64,000 bases of DNA. Origin: Datnioides undecimradiatus (lineage: Eukaryota > Chordata > Actinopteri > Lobotiformes > Datnioididae). The stretch covers positions 1,808,501 to 1,872,500 of the forward strand of contig WARS01000030.1 in the NCBI GenBank assembly GCA_008933995.1. The letters are read 5' to 3'. Below, piece after piece: positions 36,986-48,813 of this stretch (the stretch's first letter is position 1; each line of letters opens with the position of its first letter). Below the pieces are notes generated by a model. It made no database searches and was not told where the DNA came from. It was given only the letters and a program-made list of their open reading frames with translations. A program made the translations under genes and the position numbers.

Positions 36986-38355
36986 CTGTAACACAAAGAC
37001 AGTATACAATGTCATGATTAATTGTGATTTGACAGGTTTCCTGCAAAGCATTCCTTTTTAAGTCTCAAATTAATCCATGCTGTATATTTAAAGATGCAAA
37101 TTCTAGAAAAAAAAGATAAAATATCTCAGTAACTGCACTGCTCACACGCATTGCACACTGTGTCAAGTCATGGGGGAAACACTGACTACACAAATAACTA
37201 CACACAATATGGCAAGCATATAGCATGCCTTGTTATCTGGCAAGTGCTGAATACAGGTATAAGTTTTCATGCCTGACAATTCAGTAAGGGATACATAGCA
37301 TAGTCTGTAAAATCAAACAGCTATATTAACTATACTGCAATTATGTCCATGTCATAGCATAGGCTAAGCTTAAATTTTATGGTGCATGTTCTATCCAAAT
37401 ATCTTCTTTGCAACTGCAAATGAGCCAACACCTAGTTTTTTTTCACCTTGATTTTCACAATTTTATTTTTTTTTTTTACATCCATCTTTTGGTTTGTTCT
37501 TTGGTCATGTCTAACAGGCAAAGAGCAATCAAGTAAATCAATAGCTGAAACATAACAATGAGAGATTATATTTTTACACTTGGAATGATTACTCATCTTT
37601 TGTATCTTTCCTACGGTCTTAGAAATTGGCTCTAGGGAAAGGAACAGACACAGGAACAAACAAAACCCCCACATCCTTAAAGCTATTCTAGGGCTGTTGA
37701 TGGTATCCCACAATGCATGATGGGAGAAAATAGTGTCAGAAAGAATGAACAGGTGTTGAAGTCCAGTTCTTGGTGCTAGATCAAACTGAGACACACACTG
37801 AAAGAGCATAGTTCAAAGTATTCACATCGCCTGTACCTTTTAATACACCTTGCCAACACTCAGTCTACACAGTGTTAACTGTGAACACAAGCATTTAACA
37901 TGAACAACCAATTGATACCAAAGCTTGAAAAAAAAAAAAAAAAAAATCAATACAGAGAATGCAATAAATGCAAGAATACATGCCTGTCTCAACATTTTGG
38001 GGAAAAATAAACATGACTTGTTATTCCAGTTCAAATCATCAGCTTTGTTTCTGACCTTCTGATTAGCCTGGCCTAACACAAATAATGAAGCAAAAATATG
38101 TCTTGCATTAACACTATTCTGAATTTATCTGTAACATTGACAGGGATAATGTCAAAAATACCTTAACAGACTAATACTTTTTGAAATTAGGTGGTCATGA
38201 TTTAGGCCACATTTCTGCACTACTGACAAAAGTATTACGTGCTCTCACAACTGCAAAGTCATTTTCTTGCTTAATTACTTACTCAATTCTTTGATCTCAA
38301 ACTGAAAATTTTGGCTCACAAGATGACCTTCGCTCTTTTATTAGTCTTTTCTCAC
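36986..38355 (-). other. asph intron
   Basis: 1.4 kb intron with an A run at 37928-37946. No exon was recognised. Confidence 0.55.
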
Positions 38356-38437
38356 CTTGCATTTCCCAAGCTATCACCAAAGGGGCTGACGTGTTAGGAG
38401 AGTCGGAAGACTTGCCCTGGGTTGCTGGATCACCCAT
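38356..38437 (-). CDS. asph: asph locus, alternative first exon (downstream promoter)
   Basis: Starts at ATG (38437-38435) and encodes MGDPATQGKSSDSPNTSAPL then VIAWEMQ, 27 residues plus a G that completes the first codon of the transmembrane exon. Donor CAAG|GTGAGA. It has no acceptor in front and lies 277 bases downstream of a TATA/MEF2 element, so it is read as a first exon giving a different cytosolic N-terminus. In mammals the muscle isoforms similarly begin with a distinct short N-terminus. The peptide itself is not one I recall. Confidence 0.8.
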
Positions 38438-38713
38438 CCCTGCTGTCCTGGCTGGTGGGCTGACTGACTAACCAGGATAACTAGCTACAAAGACAGCTTG
38501 CAACTGCGGCTAAAGGAAAAGGGCAGTTCTGTCCCCTGATCTCACTTCCTTTGCCTCCCTTTCTGTCTCCCCCTCTTTCTCTATTGACTGGCTTTCTTTG
38601 TCTTGCTCATCTGTTGGTAATCCTTGCTCACCATTACTTTTTTCTCTGAGCCTGATATAGCTCAAGGATATACTGACCAGCTGGAGCACAAGTAATGTGA
38701 AGGTCAAAGACAG

Positions 38714-38723
38714 TTATTTATAG
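38714..38723 (-). promoter_or_regulatory. TATA box / MEF2 site of the second asph promoter
   Basis: CTATAAATAA on the minus strand matches the MEF2 consensus YTAWWWWTAR exactly and contains TATAAATA. Transcription would start near 38690, giving a 5' UTR of about 250 bases. The second promoter (P2) of the human aspartyl hydroxylase-junctin-junctate locus is known to respond to MEF2 in muscle; equivalence here is inference. Confidence 0.6.
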
Positions 38724-39394
38724 TGCAGTCAGAACAGTTGGCCCTGACAGAAAGGAAAAAAGGCTAACCTGGCACAGCCAGCTTTAAAAAGGACTGCCCC
38801 TTTTCTCTGCCTGTTCTAGGAGTTTTTTCATATTTCACTATAATTCATAGAAATAGGCTAAATGACCATTTTGCAACTCTATGTCACCAACTGAGACAAT
38901 AAAGCTGGGTTCAATCATCATTTTAGATTTTAAAAGGAGCAAAACAGTTCTCACACTCACTAGCCAAGCCATAGCAGGTGCATTGACTGATGCGCATTAG
39001 TCATGAAGCATTCCAAAAGCATTGCTTGCATTGTTCCCCAGGACAACAGTAAAGAAAAATAAAACATGCATTAAAAAATAAAAAAAACCCACAAAGCTTA
39101 TTCCAAAAAAAGGCTTAGTCTATACGACACTATTATTTCAGTTGTTATACAACGGTAGTATGTCATGTAGCTCTGCAATCCACTGAATATGTTCAAGGTT
39201 ATAGTGTTCAAGACTCAAGAGCGTGTTTTAAGACTGGAAGACAACATTTCCTGGTGTATCCATCCTCATGCTGGACATAAACGGTAAGGTAAACGTAAAT
39301 AGTGAGGGTTAGGTGAGGTAATGTTTGTTCTGTTTCTAACAATTATGATTTTGATATGAAGTCACATCACCTAGCCCTTATAATTGCCGAAATG

Positions 39395-39465
39395 CAATGT
39401 AAAAGCACTTTGAGTGGTCAGAGGGCTAGAGAAATGTGCTATATAAAATTTCAATCCATTATTAA
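39395..39465 (+). mobile_element. SINE 3' fragment
   Basis: A run with AAAAGCACTTTGAGTGGTCAG and GTGCTATATAAA matches the 3' body of the SINE at 4028-4309, diverged. Confidence 0.6.
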
Positions 39466-41114
39466 AAAAAGTAATTAAATTCAGTGCTGGTTCAAGAACA
39501 GCACCATATCATATTGTATATTGTATTGTTAGTGGCACTGAAGCAAAAAAAAAATTAGTTCAAATAACACTGAGTTATAAAATGCAATTTCTCTCATGAT
39601 CTTGTTTTTGTCATTTAATAGTATGATAACATAGTAGCAGGAAGTACGTTAGTGAGACCCTGCCACCATATGCTCCATATCTGGTGGGGCATGCAATAAC
39701 ATACTGCTCTGTTCTTCCTTACATGTCATTCTCATATGACCAGAGCAGCTAATTCACATACACACAGGTCTTCTTTACCAAACGAATTAAAGCTATCGTT
39801 GCAAATCTGTCTTTTGACGCCCAGTACTCATAGTAAGGCTTACAAAACAACAATAGCCTTCAAACTTGTTTCTCTTCTCTTTGGCTTTTCAGGTGCATTC
39901 GTGCTCATGCATGTACACACAGATTTAAGCACTTTTGAAGATATTCCACCCATTCACTTTCTGTACACTGACTAAGTGCACTACATCATGTTCAGTCTAC
40001 CCTTTTGGCCATTTTTGCATGCCCTGTTTTTAGCTGCACAGTGTTCACTTATTTACAAGTACATGTGACCCAACAAATGATCAAACTTATATTTTGCACT
40101 GTCACCATTATCAAAAGACCATTCACTGCTTAAAATATTGCTTTCTGGAAAGCTAAATAACTAGTAGAATGTGTAAACCATCAGTGGGATTGTAGAGAGT
40201 ATCACTAAAAGGAGAGTACAAAAACCCTGAAACACCAAAAAACCCCAACTAAGACACACCTCTTTAAGGTCATTGATGGAATTGATATGTTAATGATCTG
40301 CTGACACTGAACAAAATCTCAGCAATATCAAACCAAGCAATATATGGATGACAGTCATCCATTTCATAATCAAGTACATCAACTAATTTAGTGCAGCACA
40401 GTGGACCGGCTAATTCAATTTCATGGTGCCAGGATCTATAATGGTGCACAGTACATTCCAATGATGGGGGCTGTGATCTAGGCCTGAAAAAAAGGGCGGG
40501 ACCAAAATCCTAAGCCTGGCTTTGTTGTGAGAAAGTCACTAGTATTAGCAGAACTGCTATCAATGAGTTAGTGACATGCTAAAACACTGTATCACTGGCT
40601 CACTGCACACCAAAAACAAACCGGTCAAAAACAGCACACGTTTTAGTTTTTTAATCATTCTTAACTTCTTCAAATTCTTAAAATTTCATTGATTACTGGA
40701 CTTCAATTATTATGTGCCATTTAATTAATATTTCCTATACTTACAATTATACTTGTGTGAATGTGTTCTGTGACTTTATGTACCAGTTCTGTGTGCAGGC
40801 TGTTATTAAAAAATGTCCCAACTTGTGTACGGATAGCTTTTTTTTTTCATTTTTGTTGTGGTAATAAAAACTTGAACTGAGCTGAAATTTTAAGTTATAT
40901 TCTACTGAAGTTTGAAACTGTGGTATGGTTACCACCCTACACACAGAACTGCACTTTCATGCAAGGTTACATGAGGCAAATCCAAAGAAGAAACAACACA
41001 TCATACATCAGACCCAGGTGAGCAGACAAGGCTGTTACCCTTTCAGCTCTCCATACTTCCAAGCCCTTTGGTGAGGGGAGGAGGCCTTAGAGACTGAAAT
41101 GACAAATAATGTAA

Positions 41115-41146
<32 letters not shown>

Positions 41147-42297
41147 CACTAGGCGACTAATCTCAAAAACTAAAATGGTGAAATATGAAGCTAAATTTTT
41201 AGTTATGTGCAAATATAGCAACAGTAATCAAATAATGATGACAAAAAAATCATTATCTGAGATTTAAGATTCAATTAAAAATATGCTGAGGACACCATAA
41301 GATATCAAACTGTTAAGTTACATGTACAAAGCAATTCACTGTGCGAACTCTCTTGTCAGAACTGCTTGTGAGCCACAAAAACTGAACACTGATTTTCAGC
41401 GTTTGATCATATGGTGCAACTAAAATAAATAAACTCACTCAAGCACATACACCCTTAAAGAAACTAACCTTTTCAAAGCTTTTTAATTAAGTAAATACCA
41501 TCCCCTGCTGGAAAATGCCAATTTCTTCTTCACATGTTTATCAGACCAATATTCACTTACTTGATTATAGCCAGTGTAACGAAACCATAAAGTATTGGTA
41601 TGCGCAGGACTATGGTGGGCGGGGTTACGAAAAAAAACCCACACACAAAAAATTGAACATTTTGTTCCCTGGTCTTTTTAATATTGCGCTGCCTCTTGAT
41701 TTGCTACAACTAAAAGAAAGCTTGCTTTTCTGTGTTTTCTGTAAAAAACAAAATAATCCCATTGTTTTATTTAATTGGTGAGGTATTCATTTGTACGCTC
41801 CCTTCAAATAGAAATTAGTATGGTGTGATGCATTGCATTATCCACAAAACAGAAAAGGCAAAAAGTTCGTAAAAGCCAATTAAGTGATTTAAAAGTGTTG
41901 TATAGATTCACAATGATAACGCTGAAGTCCCACATAGTGTGCTGTAATATTTACAGTGGTGGGACTTAAGAGTCGTGCAGTCCGTAGAGGACAGAGTGTA
42001 CTTACAGTTTGCATCAGTGTAGATAACATGGGCTCACTCATCTATCCAGAGCCACGTGTCAGTGTGGGTCTGAACGTTATCACTCCCCCAGTCATCATTA
42101 AATCCGGAATACACTACTTTTACTTAGTCAGAATATAATTCTTCTCAATTACCCTCACCATGCGCAGTTGAAATTACTATAGAATCGTATTGTAATCAAG
42201 CAGAGGAGAAACGCAATGTTTGTTTTACTTAACACTTTACGATATTTGCATGGAATATGCAAACTGAGTTTATACAATGGATTTGGATGACGAAGGA

Positions 42298-42605
42298 TAA
42301 GGCCTTCGTTATGGGGTGCGGGTACGCGCGGAGACCCCCAGGAGTCACGTATAACCCCCACCGACAGCCTCTCAAAATGACACGTGAGCATTTAGAAAAG
42401 TGACTCGACTAAATGGGGGCGGGGTGCCTTGCGTCCCGGGGTGTACACATGCACTCGAACGAATGGGTGAAAATTCCACGACTAAACCGAGGTGCCTTCA
42501 AGCAACATCCTGCAAGAAACTACAACCCCGCACGATATATCCCACGTGAGCCGGTGTTCCACTGTAATCCCACGAGATGGAACGCCAGGGCCAACCTGCC
42601 TTGAC
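42298..42605. promoter_or_regulatory. CpG-rich block 0.5 kb inside asph intron 1
   Basis: This is the only stretch of the window with dense CpG (for example GGTACGCGCGGAG, CGTCCCGGGG). It sits just downstream of the first exon and may be part of the promoter CpG island, or a separate enhancer or old repeat. Confidence 0.3.
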
Positions 42606-43069
42606 ACGGGATAAACAGCTGGTGTTTCCCTTAACAGCAGTCTTGATGCTACATCACTGTTTTAAACATTACGTTGCTAGTGTTACAATAATGCCTCACG
42701 TTAGGAGTTATAGTTATTGTCGTTTGTGGCAACTATAGAATTGTAATTGGCAAGTTTGCGCAGAGGTATCGACAGTAATAAGTTGCAACGTCGAAAGCCA
42801 TGAGCATAAATGGCAGCAGCTACTAGCATAGCTTATATAAAAAGGAATTACAGCTAACCGACCTCACTTGCATGTAGAAGCTAACACGTCGACAGCCTTT
42901 TCTGTAGCTAAATAAGCTAGGTAGCAAAGACTAGAGCCCTGAATGAAAGAACATCTTGACACCCGATTAACTTTAAGAGGCCTGCCAGTGAAAGCTGAAG
43001 GCAGAAACGTATCATCCCCACCATTACATCCCAGAATAGAATTAGAAAGACAAAAAAGCTACAACACAC

Positions 43070-43112
43070 CTTTGGATTTTAGGTGCACCTTTGCGTTTTT
43101 CTTCGAAGCCAT
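43070..43112 (-). CDS. asph: asph locus, first exon (upstream promoter)
   Basis: ATG at 43112-43110 begins MASKKNAKVHLKSK. The first residues match the human ASPH start MAQRKNAK. After 14 codons and a G it meets AAAG|GTGTGT, which gives phase 1 as required by the transmembrane exon. An earlier GT after KNAK would be out of phase. From this start the longest spliced form predicts about 622 residues, the junctin form 274 and the junctate form 200. Confidence 0.88.
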
Positions 43113-43329
43113 AACGGAACACTTGCAGCAGCCAGTAGATGTAATAAAGAAGAGTGGAAGCTGGACAAGAGCAACCACAGACTCGAGCACTTGGGATTGA
43201 AAGAAATCAGCTATTCTTCTCCTGACTCATAAAACTCAACCATTGAAACCCTGTCCACTTTAGGATTGACAGTTCTCTCAAGCAATGGCAGACTTGCTAC
43301 ACAAAAAATGGGAGGGGTGTGAGACTTTT

Positions 43330-43424
43330 CAGACCAATGAAATTCGAGAGGCGTTGAGCTTATTCAACCGTGTGGATAGTCTTATATCTGCCCCGCCCAT
43401 TCTGTTCCTCTGGAACGTGGCAAG
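43330..43424. promoter_or_regulatory. TATA-less upstream asph promoter region
   Basis: A CCAAT box (43334-43338) and a GC box CCCCGCCC (43391-43398) lie 220-290 bases upstream of the asph ATG. There is no TATA box, as expected for a housekeeping promoter. Confidence 0.4.
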
Positions 43425-43642
43425 ATGGTAGATCCCTTGGCGTCGAGGTGTTTTTCTTTTTTTCCTCTCCGCGCGATTTTTTTTAAAGCTAAATCTCGAA
43501 TATTTCCTTATAGAAACATGTTACAGTTAGGATGCATATATGGCCATCTTGCTTACCAAAGGATATATCTGTTTAATAATCTGTTTGATTTGAAAAAAGG
43601 TACCGTTTCATGTGTTTGTAATTTTGCATGTAATACACACAC

Positions 43643-43644
<2 letters not shown>

Positions 43645-43695
<51 letters not shown>

Positions 43696-43711
43696 CTGTC
43701 TATATATATAT
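43645..43711. repeat. (CT)n then (TA)n microsatellite
   Basis: About 39 bases of CT followed by TA tracts. Confidence 0.95.
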
Positions 43712-45428
43712 AATTTTTTTTTCATAAAACACAAAATCAGCAGTTTTTCTGTCAACAAAAAGTGTAATTTACATAAAATATATTTTAAAAATATTTTGTG
43801 ATATCCATCATGTTTTTGTCTGTTGTTGTACTGTTGCAAGCCATTCTAATAAAAATAATAATAATTTCTAACCTTGTTCATTACTCCAAATTAATGCAAA
43901 CTGTTTGTAATGGTGATGTAACGTAAATGGCCTACTGGTTGACATAAGCTACCACTAAGCCATGTGCTACACAATGGCATAAAAACAGGATTGTGTGGTA
44001 ATATATTTGGTTCATTAAGTTAAATTACAATAACTTTAGGCATCTTCATATAATGACACTATGCCAACTATAACACTGCACTCAGCAGAGTGCAGATCTC
44101 CACCACTTATGTCTGGAAACACTATATCATAATGACCAGACACTTTGTCCTTTGAAGTAACAGGATTCCAAACCGGAGCAGTTGTTTTATAAATTGTGAC
44201 CCCCACTGGCCACCTAAGAAGAATGAGTGTCAGCACTCTAAGGAGGTATAAAACAGAGAAATCAGTTCCTTCATTCAAGCAGTCCTTCAGCAAACACTCA
44301 TAAATGTGCCCCCACTCCCCTGCGTGATACTGACCATTTGGTTATCTCACAGGCATACCTCACATTTGGTCAGTTTACATACAACAAAGCCCCAGGGTAT
44401 GCACACATGGGAGGCTGTGTGCTGTGAGGGCAGTTGTTCTTACATGCTGTATATATGGTTGAGAGATTGAGCTGAGTTCTCAGTTGATCTAATCACTCTG
44501 TGGAGTTGATCTGAAGAGTGATCTAATCACCTGAATGGAATGGAATTTGCATGATTGGTGTGTATTTGTGGGGTATTTTGTGTCACTCACAGCTTCATCA
44601 TCATCAGTATGGTAAAAGGAAAATGCCACATTTATACAAATTATAGAAATTATGTGCCCTATGAATTCTGTTCAAATACAATTTATTTGTATTCTAGAGG
44701 AAATCTAATGCCAACACTGTTTCAGTGCATTGAAATTCTCATATTCATATTCACATACCACTACATTTATTTTGGAAGCTTATGAGAGAAAGTTATTTCC
44801 ACAGTGAGTTGAGAGTGTTTTGGAAAGAAAAAAAATACCCTCCTTGTCTGAATGACAGTGGAATGTCAATTTGCTAGTGTGTCAGAGAGTTGTGCACGTT
44901 TGTTCAATGACAGATTTATGTTATTCCAACTTTCTTTATATCTCTTATGTATAGCATGTAGCTCAGTAGCTGTCCCTCCAAAGTTTTAGTCCATGCAGAC
45001 CATTACATTAAAAAAATAACAAAAACAACAGAAGTCAGAAAAACCCTTTTTAATTAATTTGACAAGAGATTTATATTGCAATGTGAGTGTGTGAGGGTTT
45101 GATCTCTATTATGATAACGACTGTGCAACAGGCCTTAACTGTGTCACAGCGCTCATTCTTTCCAGCAAGTCTCTTACGCCCTCTGCTGGCACAGCAAGTC
45201 TTTCAATCCAGTCTGTCATGATGACCTGGATTTTTCTGGCCCACTTTTTTAAATACTAACACGGGGGGTAGCTGTCGTTTAGCCATCAGAATTTATGTGT
45301 GCTCTCTCTAATCCTATTATTAATATCAAGACTGTTATTACTGTCAGGTGATCTGACATTCAATTCTTATGTAGAACTTGCACTGTGCTGCTGTGCACTG
45401 TCTGTGTTTGTCTGTCTCTGTCCAAATC
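43712..45428. other. intergenic, nothing recognised
   Basis: No exon was seen. A TATAAAA-like motif lies near 44247 within a possibly repetitive stretch (44030-44340), but no element boundaries are visible. Confidence 0.45.
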
Positions 45429-46265
45429 CAGCACCATAAGTCTGTATGCTAAGAGGAAGGAAGGGGGCTGAGAATTAGTGAGTGTCAGAGCCACTCTATT
45501 GAAACAACAAAAATGCAGGAGTACCTAAAGAAGATGGCCTCAAATGAAGTGCTTAGTGAATCCCTCAGGCAGCAGAAACCCAAGAAAGAGGAGCAGCAAG
45601 GGCAGGATCAATCATGGAGGGACAAGCCCCTGCATGATGTGCACCGCTGGACAAAGCTGGACTGAAAGACAGAACATAGGCACTAATCAGGGCGGCACAG
45701 GAACAAGCTTTAAGTACAAGATCAATAGAGTCCAGGGTCTACAATATCAGGTAGGAACCCAGGTGCAGGCCATGCAAGACGCCCCTGAGACCATCCAGCA
45801 TATAACAGCAGGGTGTAAGATGCTAGCTGGAAAAGCGTACATAGAATGCCATAACCAACTGGCTGGCATAGTATACAGAAACAGCTGTACCTAGCAAGGT
45901 CTGGGAGGACCCCAGTCAAAGTGGGATGATCCTTCAAAGGTGGTCAAGAACGACCAGGCTAAGACTTCCAGATACAGACTAACAAACTAGTAATGGCTAA
46001 ACAATCGGACATAGTTGTGGACAAACAGAAGAGGAAGGCTGTTGTGATGGATGTACAAGTGATAGCAACATCAGGAAGAAGGAACACAAGAATGTCCAGA
46101 AATACCAAGGACTAATCAGAGCACTTAGGGCTGTGACCTCTAAACTGGGAGGGTGGCTCCAGCAGATCCAAGGAACAGCATCTGAAGTCTCTGTCCAGTA
46201 GAGTGCAGTCCTAGAAAGATACTGCACAGAAATGTTAAGCTCCCAGGCCTCTGGTAGAAGACACA
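45429..46265 (+). pseudogene. 3' end of an R2-like LINE ORF, broken
   Basis: Conceptual pieces match the C-terminal part of a widespread fish LINE protein of the restriction-like-endonuclease type (R2/R4 group). In order: LYAKRKEGG, VRATLLKQQKMQEYLKKM, SESLRQQKPKKEE, the segment APETIQHITAGCKMLAGKAY after the usual Cys-rich motif, and then DIVVDKQKRKAVVMDV of the nuclease core. Several frameshifts and stops lie between them (for example in the first 60 bases and after 46080), so it is dead. The reverse transcriptase part is absent: a 5'-truncated copy. Confidence 0.85.
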
Positions 46266-48813
46266 AGCATGAAGGAAGAAACAGTGCCCTCAGAGGGGCA
46301 AGTGGGATTTTGTGTGAGCAAGTGGGGAATTTAATGAAAACACATAGACACATGCACAGACACATATATGGAGAAATGAAGCTTCCAGTCATGCAAATGT
46401 TTTGAAATATGGTAATGACTTATGTATTGTTAAGATATTATGCACGCAAGTCTATATAGGTTGGCAAGATATGTAAAGAAAAAGAGGTACATATAAAAGC
46501 AAAGCGCAATCACCTTCTTGTTTCCGTTTCTAACTACATCTAATGAGTAACTGTTTGTGTGCACTTTGTCACCATGCTGATCAAACACAGACAAGTTGCA
46601 TTTGGCCTATTTCAGGGAATGTGGGTTGTGTAATGTCAAACACTACTGCAATATTTCCTTGGGGGGAAGTGGTTGGAAAGATAAAGGAAGATATTTTCCC
46701 CCTGACCGGTGTTTAAGTTGCAACATCACATTTTTTATTGTATATCATGCACACCCCTTATACATTCTATAAATTTACTTGTATTTGGAAAATAAGTTTC
46801 ACAGAGCCCAAAAAACACAAAAACTAATTTGATAACACAACCTGCAATATTTCAAAGTATACAGCCTTCTGTCTGACATTATTAGCTCCTTGTCCGAGAT
46901 CCCCAGTACTCTGTAGATAAGAGGCAGTGGAGAAAAAATGCTTACATTATGCATCTGCCTATATTTGTGGAAAGCACAAATCTTGATTGTACTTGCACTG
47001 TGGATTTACCCTATACACAATTATATTGGAAATGTTTACTAGACTGAACAGGGCGGATACACATGTTTACTGACCTGCTAACTCTGATCAAAGGTCTGTA
47101 GGGCAATATAGTGCACAAAGAGAAAAAACAAGAGAGGAAGGAGTACAGTAAAACTAAAATAAAGGTTGTGTAATAACGCTGAATTACGGAGGTTCTTTTT
47201 TCTTAAGATCTTAAATAGAACTTAAATATAAATCCGTGTTACATAATTATACATTGTATTAATGGATTAGCTTTGTTGATGTAGAGATTTTTAATGTTGC
47301 AGTCAAACCAGTTCTACCTTGGCTATGTTTATATTATTAGATATTTACTATGGTAAATAATGGTAGAAGAATCAGGAAGCATAAAATTAAAAGTAAAGGG
47401 CAAGTAGCTAAAAAATGTACTTGTTAGAACGGTACTTTAGTAAATGTACTTTCAGGAAGGTGTCCCTAAAATGACAAACATAAACCAATAATCATTCAAG
47501 CTTTTCAGCTTCTTTTAGTTGATAACATCATGAGACTTAATGAACCAAATATTTACAACACTGGAAGTATATTTCATTTCATACCTCTGGCACAGCTTGT
47601 AATAAGTTATCTTTTATTATTGAGCATCCTTGCTAGCATAATCTAATCTTTATTTTCTACATACTTGAGATTTTTACATCACCATATTCCTGATAAAATT
47701 ATTAGCAGGGCCTTGAAATTTGGAAATTGTTCTATACACCAGTTTTTCTCACAAAAAATCGAATGGAATGATGGAGACATGACTGTTTGGGAAAAATCTT
47801 GAAATCTCTAAATAAAAAAGAAATTGATTTGGTAATACTGTGGATGTAATCTTTTTGATACATTTGATGTTAGATTTGATTTCCTAAATTCTTTCCTAAT
47901 GTTAATTGTCTGTCCCATGTTATTAGTTATCTTTACTCTTATGAAGCGCTGCAAATAGAATCCATTTGATGATAGATGGCATTAACATTCAAATGCCTAT
48001 AGACCAGACCAGAGTTTTTTTTTTAAAAATCTTTTGCAAAAAATTTTAAAGGTTTGTTTTTAAGACATCCAGGGCCTGTTTAAAACAGCTTTCAGCTGCC
48101 ATAATATGTCCCCTTGAATGCTGGCCAAGGTGAGCCCTGGAACCTGAATCCCTTACTTGACACAACCTCCATATGAAGGCACGTTTTATTTGACACAATA
48201 TACAATCTCTTACTCAATGTATAGTAAATTTCCCTCTTTCATAGAATGTATCACATACGTGTTTACTGTTAAGGATTTAGCAAAAAGGAACTGGTCAACT
48301 GACCACACCATTGGTAAATAAATCACAACTTTATCAGCCCACTATTGTTAAAGAGTTATTTTCCTGACAAGGTCAAATTTCCCTGCTGTCACCCAGGTTA
48401 GCATTAGTTTGTGTACAGTTTGAGCCCAAACAGTATGTTACATGTACCAGGCGACTATGCAAGAAAATGAAATAGAGCCCATATGAAAACATTTTGAGCC
48501 TTTCAATTCACTGAAAATAATTTGACCCATATAATCGTGTTGTATGGGTTAAATGAGTAAGTTAAAAATGTGTTTCTTGCTTACTTTATTAAACTGTTAC
48601 TGACTATAAAATATAACTATCAAATGTTCAGAATGACTGGAGCACCAGACATTTATTCTCATTTTCCTACAAAGGGAGGTCACTGATTATCGATATTGCA
48701 GCCAATATAGTGATTATGTGAGCATAACAGTAATAAAAAGTCTTTTTTTAATGTGAATTGTGCACTGATAGGACTATACAATGTACTACAAGGTCTCCTT
48801 TCTGAAACAGATA
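46266..48813. other. intergenic AT-rich stretch, nothing recognised
   Basis: No exon, RNA gene or clear repeat boundary was seen. NKAIN3 and GGH, which lie between ASPH and TTPA in mammals, were not found. Confidence 0.45.

Larger units (their letters stand above)
38724..43069 (-). other. asph first intron (from the upstream promoter)
   Basis: It contains the second promoter at its 3' end, a SINE fragment (39395-39465), an A run (41121-41146) and a GC-rich CpG-containing block (42298-42605). An open frame at 40270-40461 has no family features. Confidence 0.5.

Noticed and set aside
38510..38707. 65-codon open frame upstream of the second asph first exon
   Set aside because: Its ATG lies 7 bases after the TATA element, upstream of the expected transcription start, and it shows no conservation that I can recognise.
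40270..40461. 63-codon minus-strand open frame in asph intron 1
   Set aside because: Looks protein-like in places, but no acceptor/donor pair in the needed phase was found and no family was recognised.
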